DNA of 64,000 nt from Omphiscola glabra (lineage: Eukaryota; Mollusca; Gastropoda; Lymnaeidae). Below are positions 55,924-64,000 of this stretch, piece after piece. A program made the translations under genes and the position numbers. The DNA lies in NCBI GenBank assembly GCA_964017045.1, contig OZ024794.1, positions 29,421,815-29,485,814 of the forward strand, written 5' to 3'. The notes below the pieces were generated by a model, which was given only the letters and a program-made list of their open reading frames with translations, searched no databases and had not been told where the DNA came from. Every line of letters starts with the position of its first letter. Within the stretch, counting starts at the first letter, position 1.

Positions 55924-57149
55924 TCTTCTTCGTATGCCTTTTTACCCCGTCTGAGGCATAGGCCGTCCACAATAATTTTCCAATCATCACGGTCCTGTGC
56001 TTTCCTTTCCAATTGCTTCCAGGTGTATCCCATATTTTGCGTGTCTGCCTCTAGCTCGCGTCTCCATGTATTCTTAGGTCTTCCTCTCTTTCTTTTTCCC
56101 TGTGGATTCCATGTTAGGCCTTGTCTGGTTTTTCTGAGAGTATGCCCAATCCACCTCCATCTTTTCTTTATGATGTCTTCATCAATGGGCACCTGTTATG
56201 TCCTTTCTAGTAGATCTTTGTTGGTGGTGGTATTTGGCCATTTGATGTTCATTATCTTTCTAAGGCATGTGTACTTTCTGTGTAATGCTCGCTGCTGTTT
56301 TCCACGTTTCTGCTCAATAAATTAGGACTGATTTGACATTTGTGTTAAAGTTTCTGACTTTGGTTTGCAGTTTCAGGTGCTTCGACTCCCATATTTTCTT
56401 TAAAAACACAAATGCTGATCTAGCTTTTCCAATTCTAGCCCTTACGTCCGCGTCGGATCCGCCATTTGTGTCTATGGTGCTGCCTAAGTAATTGAAGGAC
56501 TCCACTTCTTCCAGTGCCTTTCCTGCCAGACAGATATGATCTTGGTTGGCTGAGTTTACCTTCATGATTTTCGTCTTGCTTTTATTTATATTGAGTCCGA
56601 GCTGTGATGAAAAGGTGGCTACATCTTTTGTCTTTTCCTGCATTTGTTGCTGGTTGTGGGACAGGAGTGCAATGTCGTCTGCAAAGTCTTGGTCATTCAG
56701 TTGTTTTCAGAGTGTCCACTGTATCCCATTCCTCTTTTTGTCTGTGGAATTTTTCATTATCCAGCCAATGGCAAGGATGAATAGAAATGGGGACAAGAGA
56801 CATCCTTGTCTGACTCCTGTTTTGACTGTAAAGGCATCTGTGAGTCTACCTTCGTGGACCACCCTGCATGTCATTTCTTCATAAGAGCTCTGAATGATCC
56901 TGACCAGTTTTCCTGGTACTCCATAGTGCCGAAGAAGTTTCCACAATGTTTGTCGGTCAAGGCTATCAAAGACCTTTTCGTAGTCTATAAAATTTATATA
57001 TGGGGGAATTCCATTCGATGGACTATTCTACAATGATTCTCAGTGTTGCAATTTGATCTGTGCATGATCTGTTTTGGCGGAAGCCAGCCTGTTGATCTCG
57101 TAGCTGCATGTTGACCAGGTCTTTCATTCTATTCAAAAAAGCTATGTGT
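55924..57149 (-). mobile_element. RTE-type LINE, 5'-truncated, inserted in a 16-bp minisatellite
   Basis: The minus strand carries the reverse transcriptase from its fingers to the C-terminal [20 protein letters not shown] region and a GAAGAAGA-type tail at 55924-55932. RTE elements often end in such short 3' repeats and truncate at the 5' end, as here. Both edges join copies of TGGCCAATGTG units, so the insertion was into that array and the units can act as the duplicated target. Confidence 0.88.
55924..57149 (-). pseudogene. RTE reverse transcriptase, frameshifted fragment
   Basis: In order along the minus strand: QAGFRQNRSCTDQIATLRII (57095-57025), INFIDYEKVFDSLDRQTL with the first catalytic Asp (about 57000-56945), GVRQGCLLSPFLF (about 56810), FADDIALLSH with the catalytic Asp pair (about 56690-56660), LGLNINKSKTKIM, YLGSTIDTNGG, then CLRKIMNIKWPNTTTNKDLL and [11 protein letters not shown]. 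The endonuclease domain is missing. The frame changes at about 56700 (just before FADD) and between 56200 and 56320. An in-frame stop precedes [16 protein letters not shown] replaces the usual IDWIMK. The protein cannot be made intact, although the RT catalytic residues are still visible. Confidence 0.88.
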
Positions 57150-57512
57150 GCATTGTGGCCAATGTGCAGTGTGGCCAATGTGTAGTGTGGCCAATGTGTA
57201 GTGTGGCCAATGTGTAGTGTGGCCAATGTGTAGTGTAGCCAATGTGTAGTGTGGCCAATGTGCAGTGTGGCCAAAGTGAAGTGTGGCCAATGTGCAGTGT
57301 GGCCAATGTGTAGTGTAACCAATGTGCAGTGTGGCCAATGTGTAGTGTGGCCAATGTGTAGTGTGGCCAATGTGCAGCGTGGTCAATGTGTAGTGTGGCC
57401 AATGTGTAGTGTGGCCAATGTGTAGTGTGGCCAATGTGTAGTGTGGCCAATGTGTAGTGTGGCCAATGTGTAGTGTGGCCAATGTGTAGTGTGGCCAATG
57501 TGCAGTGTGGCC
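57150..57512. repeat. 16-bp minisatellite, main block, about 22 copies
   Basis: The unit is TAGTGTGGCCAATGTG, with CAGTGTGG and TAGTGTAG variants. It adjoins the 5'-truncated end of the RTE element. Frames reading [16 protein letters not shown] on minus are artefacts. Confidence 0.96.
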
Positions 57513-57716
57513 AATGCTACTTTTTCTTGGCCAAACCTGCGGTTTTTTGGGAGATTTTTTTTAAAACTTGAAGTAAATAGAAACATGGCGTCTCTTTACT
57601 AGTGTCTTTATAATCTTGCTATCTGTTACAAATTCAACACATGTTTTCAATTTTAGAACCATATTATTAAATAAGTCCTGTTTCCCTCCTCTCACCCGCC
57701 TATGTGTGTGTGTGGT

Positions 57717-58542
57717 GGGCTACTTTGTTACATGGAACACAACCCACCTACAAATGGGGCTACGTTGTTACATGAAACACAACCCACCAACAAGGGGGGC
57801 TACTTTGTTACATGAAACACAACCCACCTACAAGGGGGGCTACTTTGTTACATGGAACACAACCCACCTACAAGGGGGGCTACTTTGTTACATGAAACAA
57901 AACCCACCAACAAGGGGGGCTACTTTGTTACATGAAACACAACCCACCTACAAGGGGGGCTACTTTGTTACATGGAACACAACCCATCTACAAATGGGGC
58001 TACTTTGTTACATGGAACACAACCCGCCAACAAGGGGGACTACTTTGGTACATGGAACACAACCCACATACAAGGGGGGCTACTTTGTTACATGGAACAC
58101 AACCCGCCAACAAGGGGGACTACTTTGGTACATGGAACACAACCCACATACAAGGGGGGCTACTTTGTTACATGGAGCACAACCCGCCAACAAGGGGGAC
58201 TACTTTGTTACATGGAGCACAACCCGCCAACAAGGGGGGCTACTTTGTTACATGGAGCACAACCCGCCAACAAGGGGGGCTACTTTGTTACATGGAGCAC
58301 AACCCGCCAACAAGGGGGACTACTTTGTTACATGGAGCACAACCCGCCAACAAGGGGGGCTACTTTGTTAAATGGAGCACAACCCGCCAACAAGGGGGGC
58401 TACTTTGTTACATGGAGCACAACCCGCCAACAAGGGGGACTACTTTGTTACATGGAGCACAACCCACCTACAAGGGGGGCTACTTTGTTACATAGAACAC
58501 AACCCGCCAACAAGGGGGGCTACTTTGTTACATAGAACACAC
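57717..58542. repeat. 40-bp minisatellite, about 20 copies, with higher-order pattern
   Basis: The unit carries CTACTTTGTTACATGGAACA then CAACCCGCCAACAAGGGGGG. Left units have ATGAAACAC and CACCTAC, right units ATGGAGCAC and CGCCAAC. GGGGGAC and GGGGGGC endings alternate in places. All three forward frames are open through most of the array, each cycling the same 40-residue peptide. These are artefacts, not a gene. Confidence 0.97.
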
Positions 58543-58794
58543 CGAGCAGTGCTTAGTATGCGGTAGATAGAAAGGAAAAATAAATTAATCCCATATTTAG
58601 GTCATTCAGAGGTTAAAAATAAGCAGAAACATTTACCCAACATGATTATCAATCTGCTTAAAGGGATCCGGATAAAGAATGTACGCCATGAGTCTGTGAC
58701 CTTTGACCTATTTTATAATGCAGGGTTCATTTCTACAATCGTGTGCAGACGTTAACCGAAATCTGCATATTTCCTTGAAAACAACAAAATGGGC

Positions 58795-58945
58795 ACTTGA
58801 CAATTGTTACCGCTAAGTTATGGGCACTTGACAACTGACACCGCTAAGTATAGGCACTTGACAACTGACACCTCCAAGTTATGGGCACTTGACAACTGAC
58901 ACCGCTTAGTTATGGGCACCTGACAACTGACACCGCTAAGTTCAA
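58795..58945. repeat. 30-31 bp minisatellite, 5 copies
   Basis: The unit carries GGCACTTGACAACTGACACC then GCTAAGTTAT. Confidence 0.93.
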
Positions 58946-59599
58946 ACATCTCGGAGACAACTTTTCACTCAAAGACTTGGATTTAATTTTGTGCCAAAGA
59001 CTTTTGGTTTAAATTTCACACCAAATCTCCTAGTCAGTTTTGTTACCAAAAACCTTGGTTTCAAGTTTCCACCAAATCTTCCTGTCTGTTCTCTCACCTA
59101 AAACCTTTGGTTACAAGTATCCACCATTGTCAAAGCCTAAAAATGTTACCTTCAACATTTGAAATAACGCTGTAAACATGTTATGCTAGCCTCCTGTAAC
59201 CCCTGGCACTGACCTCACTGACCCCTTGTCATCACCGTTCTGTGATGGAGTAAGTAGAGAAGACTAACACTACACGCTCCTTCAATGATGAAATTTTAAA
59301 AAATCCTTTTAGATATGAGACATATGCCACGTATTATCTTTCATTCTTAACTCGCTGACTACCATACAGCTTCAACGTGAACTAAATCTACTGTACCAAA
59401 TTGTAACTAACAAATGCTTTATCCACCAACAGTAGAGAAAAAAGACAATTTAGTTTTATAAAAACCTAAAAATACGCGTATTCAGAGCTCTCCCCTAGAG
59501 ATGTACGGGCACAAAGACCCCCCCCCCCCCACCTACCGCCCACCTCTCTGGTTAGTCTCTTATTTTTAAACTTCAAGAAAACGGACTGGTCTTGATTAG
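58946..59599. other. Non-coding DNA
   Basis: At 58965-59130, AAGACTTGGATTT / AAGACTTTTGGTTT / AAAACCTTTGGTT words recur three times with CACCAAATCT, a decayed repeat of about 60 bp. A C run is at 59518-59530. Confidence 0.45.
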
Positions 59600-59910
59600 A
59601 GTAAGATTGCATATAGGATATCGTAGAGCAAGATTATATAAAGGGATATCCTAGGGCAGGGGTCGCCTAAGCCTAAGACCATCTAAAACACATATGGTCT
59701 ACAGTTATAAAGTAGCAACGAAAATAATTTTGTGGCTGGGGGTCGCCACAGCATGATGAACTGTATTAAAGGGTCACGGCATTAGGAAGGTTGAGAACCA
59801 ATGTCCTAGGGTATGATAGTGTAGAAAATATCCTAGGGCAAGAATGTGTAGTGGATATCCTAGTGTATGACTGTGCTTAGGATATCCGAGGGTAAGATTT
59901 AATAGGGTAT
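59600..59910. repeat. About 28-bp degenerate minisatellite split by a SPIN copy
   Basis: Units contain GGATATCCTAGGGCAAGA or GGATATCGTAGAGCAAGATT. A SPIN MITE at 59657-59803 separates the left and right blocks. Confidence 0.8.
59657..59803 (-). mobile_element. SPIN-type hAT MITE, copy 4, with perfect 8-bp TSD
   Basis: Minus-strand reading starts CATTGGTTCTCAACCTTCCT and holds AATGCCGTGACCCTTTAATA, GTTGCTACTTTATAACTGTA and GATGGTC-type words, ending in CTTAGGCGACCCCTG. The GTCGTTCGAC to terminal-repeat part is deleted, as in copy 3. The TSD TCCTAGGG is perfect (59649-59656 and 59804-59811) and has TA at its centre. It kept an internal GCTACTTTATAACTG block closer to canonical SPIN than copies 1 and 2. 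Confidence 0.9.
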
Positions 59911-60165
59911 ATCCGTCACTAAAACGTAACCAGGTTTCTTGTCTGTAAAATATCCGCCTTTCTTTGAATGTAGTAGTTCAGAAACACAACACCGACATGC
60001 TTTTCATGCTTTGGTTGTTGAATGTCATCGGTAGGCAAACTGCGATCTGAACCGCATGCGGCACATTTCATCAACAAACATTTAATAACAACTTACTGAT
60101 CTTCAACTCCATTTAAACTTTAAACTACCTTACCTGGTCTGCAGCTCCATCTCCTAAACACTCCG

Positions 60166-60712
60166 CCATCCATTCATCTGACCAGGGCCGGCCTTAGGCC
60201 ATTGCAACCTATGCGGCCGCAATGGGCCCCGCACTTTCATAGGCCCCGCCCCGAATTTATTTTCTAATACAAAATCTTAATTTTCACTTATCATCCTTAT
60301 TCCTACCCACAAAGGGCCCCGCCCAATCCGTTTCGCATAGGGCCCCGCAATTGTTAGGGTCGGCCCTGCATCTGACCATCTCCCAAACACTCCACCATTC
60401 ATCTGACCATCTCCCAAACACTCCTCCATTCATCTGACCATCTCCCATACACTCCTCCCTCCATTCATCTGATTATTTCCCATACACTCCTTCATCCTTT
60501 CATCTAATCATCACCCAAACATTCCTTCATTCGTCTGACCATTTCCCATACACTCCTTCAATCATTCATCTAACCATCTCCCAAACACTACTCCATTCAT
60601 CTGACCATCTCCCATACACTCCTCCCTCCATTAATCTGACAATTTCCCATACACTCCTTCATCCTTTCATCTAACCATCACCCAAACATTCCTTCATTCA
60701 TCTCATCATCTC
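60166..60712. repeat. About 30-60 bp minisatellite (CATCTGACCATCTCCC type)
   Basis: Units contain CATTCATCTGACCATCTCCC and ATACACTCCTCC with several variants. The array is split by a MITE at 60183-60368, whose TSD is CATCTGAC. Confidence 0.88.
60183..60368. mobile_element. hAT-type MITE with perfect 8-bp TSD, nested in an array
   Basis: Begins CAGGGCCGGCCTTAGG and ends AGGGTCGGCCCTG. The TSD is CATCTGAC (60175-60182 and 60369-60376). Internal GGGCCCCGC blocks recur. At 186 bp it is non-autonomous. The TSD is a word of the host minisatellite, so the array predates the insertion. Confidence 0.92.
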
Positions 60713-61098
60713 CCATACTCTCTCTATTCCAACTCTCGCTTCACTTTGATTAATTCATTCTTCTTTTTTTTTTTTTTTTATTCCAGACGACTTTATTATT
60801 CCAACGCTTTTCTTAATCTTCCTATATTTAAACATATCCCCATCTCTGCTTTTCTCAAGTGCTTATTGTTATACACAGAATATGTCCTTACACACACACA
60901 AGAAAATGTATTCCATTGTTTACGACCTTGAAACTTCGGTGTGCCGGGGTTGGGGAACCTCAAATCTTTTAATTCCTACCAACACATGGGTTTGTAACCA
61001 TAAAATAATTGTGCGACTGTATTGAGTGAAATGCTAAAATTTAGGATGTGCCATATAGAAATAATATAATAGATTTAAGAATGCAAAATTTTAGATGC
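60713..61098. other. Non-coding DNA
   Basis: Has a T run at 60764-60779. No features. Confidence 0.5.
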
Positions 61099-61110
61099 CC
61101 CTTACGGTTA

Positions 61111-61385
61111 CCGGAAATTTGATCGAAAGAAATTTCGTCGACGGAAATTTGATCGAACGGAAATTTGGTCGAATATTTTTTTAGTTCACACGTTAAAATT
61201 TTCGTCAAATTTCTTCTTGAACGTACAATACTATATTCTAAAACAAAATGATGCGTTCAAAAAGAAATTTGACGCAAAATTTTAACGTGTAAACTAAAAA
61301 AAAAATATTCGACCCAATTTCCGTTCGATCAAATTTCCGTCGATCAAATTTCCATCGACGAAATTTCTTTCGATCAAATTTCCGG
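61111..61385. mobile_element. Foldback element, copy 2 (long hairpin)
   Basis: The left half, from CCGGAAATTTGATCGAAAGA to AAATTTCTTCTTGAACG, is the near-perfect inverse of the right half, from ATGCGTTCAAAAAGAAATTT to TCTTTCGATCAAATTTCCGG. The arms are about 115 bases and the loop is short and AT-rich. Each arm holds two to three subrepeats of GGAAATTTGATCGA. The outer words CCTTA...TAAGG extend the symmetry a little. A diverged copy with one damaged arm lies at 23468-23666. Confidence 0.85.
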
Positions 61386-61689
61386 ATAAGGCCCCATACT
61401 CATTAGAACTAAGATTTTTTTTTAAACAATATAATTCATCATAGGAAAATAATGGACAAAGGAATTAAAGAATGAGCTAAAAGACAAACACTCATCCATT
61501 TCAATTTATCAATTGTTTAAAAAAAATGTTAAAATGTGAGATTCTGTGTAGCCGTCACCAGCCTTTAGTTAACCCTGATAATCAAAGCGACCTTCGAACT
61601 ATTTCTAACCGAACAACAAACTCTTTAAAAACCCCCAAGAGCATTGCAGAATTAGAAGGGAGCAAATCGCCACCTTGTTGACTCAACAG
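61386..61689. other. Non-coding AT-rich DNA
   Basis: Nothing recognised. Confidence 0.5.
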
Positions 61690-62133
61690 CGTGGCCTAGA
61701 GGGACTCGGCGCTCAACATGGTTTTGTCCGATGCCCGTCGGTGGCCTTAAGGGACTCGGCGCTCAACATGGTTTTGTCCGGTGCCAGTCGGTGACCTCCA
61801 GGGACTCGGCGCTCAACATGGTTTTGTCTGGTGCCAGATGGTGACCTCACGGGACACGGCGCTCAACGTGGTTTTGTCCGGTGCCCGTCGGTGGCCTCAA
61901 GGGGACTCGGCGCTCAGCATGGTTCTGTCCGATGCCCGTCGGTGGCCTCAAAGGAATCGGCGCTCAAAATTGTTCTGTCCGGTGCCTTTCGGTGGCCTCA
62001 AAGGACTTGGCGCTCAACATGGTTTTGTCCGGTGCCCGTCGGTTGCCTCAATGGACTTGGCGCTCAACATGGTTTTGTACGGTGCCCGTCGGTGGCCTCA
62101 AGGGACTCGGTGCTCAACATGGTTTTGTCCGGC
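61690..62133. repeat. 50-51 bp minisatellite, about 9 copies
   Basis: The unit carries GGGACTCGGCGCTCAACATG, GTTTTGTCCGGTGCC and CGTCGGTGGCCTCAA. It is GC-rich compared with its surroundings and fairly homogeneous. Overlapping frames are artefacts. Confidence 0.96.
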
Positions 62134-62660
62134 TTCGTTGTGAGAAACCCACTCCCCCGACATACTGAGGCGTGGCGTCGGTAGCTGGTAATCAAAAACG
62201 AAAACCTGCAGTTTCTGAAGAGTATTAAAAACAACAACCTTGGGCATCATTTGTTTCGTTGCCGACTTAGACCAGCCAACCATTGGATACGGTTTATATT
62301 TTCTATTTCCAAGAAGTTTTGTTTCGTTGTTGGTTTTGTTTCTTTTTTAGTTTTTCTTCTTCGTTTGATTGAATCTGCGGCGCTCGCATCACTTACCTGC
62401 TTGTCACATGGATGCCACACGATGTCAGTGTTGGCAAATAAACAGCATGTGGATTATTAGAATACGTAGACACGGTCTGCCAGGGAATCCGCTTATTGCC
62501 TATTCATGCGGGTGTGCAGGGTGATGGACGTTTTGTTAATAAGGAATACGTGGAGTTTTTTCTGTTTCCAGATTTCGACATTAATCTGAAACATGTTTCT
62601 GTTGCTTGGGATTCGTTCGATTATTTCAACAAAAAACAAACCACACGCAACAATAAAAGA
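62134..62660. other. Non-coding DNA
   Basis: Unique sequence. Two short frames (62251-62460 and 62496-62665) have no recognised domain. Confidence 0.45.
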
Positions 62661-62830
62661 ACAGCTTTTTGTGTCTTTGTTTTTGTGTCTTTGTTTTTGT
62701 GTCTTTGTTTTTGTGTCTTTGTTTTTGTGTCTTTGTTTTTGTGTCTTTGTTTTTGTGTCTTTGTTTTTGTGTCTTTGTTTTTGTGTCTTTGTTTTTGTGT
62801 CTTTGTTTTTGTGTCTTTGTTTTTGTGTGT
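62661..62830. repeat. 14-bp minisatellite, 12 copies
   Basis: The unit is GTGTCTTTGTTTTT, essentially invariant, so probably young. Frames reading FVSLFLCLCFCV on plus and KNKDTKTKTQKQ on minus are artefacts. Confidence 0.97.
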
Positions 62831-63215
62831 GTGTTTTTTTTTGCTGTGTTTGTGGATATTTGCACGGCAGAAAAGAAGTAAAACTGATTTGTTTTTTTTT
62901 TTTAATTTATTACTTTTACCATTATAATATGTACATAGTCTGGGCAGGTGGGATTCAACCTATTGTACCGTGAATCTGAAAACATTTGGCGGTGACAAGC
63001 GTCGCCACCTGGTGGTTTGCCGGAAACGGAACAACTGTCAGGGTCAGTGGCTGGCAGGAGTAAGTTGTGTCACTACAGCGGTGTGACAATGCTTGAGAAC
63101 TTGTTTACGTTCAGTGGGTGACAACCTATTTTGACCTTGCACAGTTTCTACAGACCAGACCGTTATACCATTTTTACTGACCTTAATAATGAAACAAATC
63201 CATACTGATCGTAAC
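62831..63215. other. Non-coding DNA
   Basis: Nothing recognised. Confidence 0.5.
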
Positions 63216-63420
63216 AGTTATGCCATTCTTTTGACCGTAACAGTTATACCAGTCCTACTGACCGTAAAAGTTATACCAGTCCTACTGACCGTAACAGTTT
63301 TACAACTTCTGCTGACCGTGACAGTCATACAACTTCTACTGACCGTGACAGTTATACAACTTCTACTGACTGTGACAGTTATACAACTTCTACTGACCGT
63401 GACAGTTATACCTTTCCAAC
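63216..63420. repeat. 27-bp minisatellite, 7-8 copies
   Basis: The unit carries ACTGACCGTAACAGTTATAC then CAGTCCT or AACTTCT. The two endings fall in two blocks. Confidence 0.95.
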
Positions 63421-63704
63421 TGAACTGTTCCACTATAATGATTGAACTTCGATACTTTCTAAAATTAGCTTAAGCAAAATCGCCCCCCCCCCAAACCTGT
63501 TTTTCAATACCGTAATCTCGTGTAATCTCTCGTGTCTCCGACAGGACTTGCCCCTCAAACATCCATAGTTCGCACCCCCCCCCCCTGCCCTCGTCCTAAT
63601 CTCGTCTGGATGGAACTTAAACCACGTTTAATCAATCTCCCAGAAGAAAGCTTCACAAAAGAAAATGGCGGCCGGAGGTTTATCCATCGTCTTCTTTTAT
63701 ATTC
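63421..63704. other. Non-coding DNA
   Basis: Contains C runs at 63482-63491 and 63576-63585. No gene is supported. Confidence 0.45.
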
Positions 63705-63812
63705 TACCCCACAACTTCCTCGTTCTCTCCCCCCACAACTTCCTCGTTCTCTCCCCCCACAACTTCCTCGTTCTCTCCCCCCACAACTTCCTCGTTCTCT
63801 CCCCCCCCCCCC
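63705..63812. repeat. 25-bp minisatellite, 4 copies
   Basis: The unit carries CCCCACAACTTCCTCGTTCT then CTCCC. It ends in a C run. The remaining bases to the end of the window show no feature. Confidence 0.93.
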
Positions 63813-64000
63813 TTACATCTCTCGGCGGGTCTGCTCGGGTGGGTCATCTTTAAACGTGGATATTATGAGCTTAACAGCGTTGTGCTGGAAAAGAAGAAGA
63901 AGAAAAAAAGAACAGCGACTACACATTTCTATTCTTTGCATCGACAATTCGGACAAAAGTTACGGGTATTCCAGGAATAATCTGAACAATACCCTTTAAA

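Noticed and set aside
57717..58542. Long plus-strand frames (over 180 codons) across the 40-bp array
   Set aside because: All three frames are open because the 40-bp unit lacks stops. The peptide is the same 40-residue cycle in each frame and no flanking gene structure exists.

Overview
The window is animal nuclear DNA and carries no complete, confidently recognisable host gene. It is AT-rich and full of long homopolymer tracts, minisatellites and small DNA transposons. Several interspersed families (SPIN-type hAT MITEs, 'GTGGCGTAGC' hAT MITEs, an RTE-type and a Jockey/I-type LINE) suggest a mollusc, most likely a gastropod. SPIN elements have been reported from the pond snail Lymnaea stagnalis, so a freshwater pulmonate is my best guess. 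The host assignment is inference, not proof.

Layout. 1-3.9 kb: unique AT-rich DNA, remnants of an unassigned interspersed family and a CT microsatellite. 3.9-6.6 kb: the largest minisatellite, 42-43 bp units. 6.8-11 kb: more copies of the unassigned family, a hAT MITE with a perfect 8-bp target-site duplication (TSD), and a 49-bp array. 11.8-18.3 kb: 137-bp, 12-bp, 39-bp, 17-bp, 14-bp, 15-bp and 52-bp arrays with two SPIN MITEs and another 8-bp-TSD MITE. 18.7-20.1 kb and 41.8-42.7 kb: two inverted copies of one DNA transposon family. 20-28 kb: 29-bp, palindromic 24-bp, 26-bp, 46-bp and 15-bp arrays, plus a foldback element. 28.3-30.2 kb: a 5'-truncated LINE with an RNase H domain. 30-42 kb: arrays alternating with featureless DNA, a GC-rich insertion carrying a broken reading frame, and hAT fragments. 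42.9-45.9 kb: a 2996-bp element with perfect 25-bp terminal inverted repeats, an 8-bp TSD and a decayed THAP-like zinc-finger exon, best read as a P-superfamily transposon. 46-55 kb: arrays, one candidate secreted-protein exon and one more MITE. 55.8-57.5 kb: an RTE-type LINE inserted inside a 16-bp minisatellite. 57.7-64 kb: 40-bp, 31-bp, 50-bp, 14-bp and 27-bp arrays, a fourth SPIN copy, a hAT MITE nested in an array, and a second foldback element.

Two themes stand out. First, by my tally about a quarter of the window is tandem repeat, in more than 40 unrelated motifs, and many open frames in it are artefacts of unit lengths that are multiples of three. Second, several transposons with exact TSDs sit inside minisatellite arrays, so arrays and insertions can be dated against each other. 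Three short exon-like stretches are listed at low confidence. No rRNA, convincing tRNA, CRISPR or telomeric repeat was seen.
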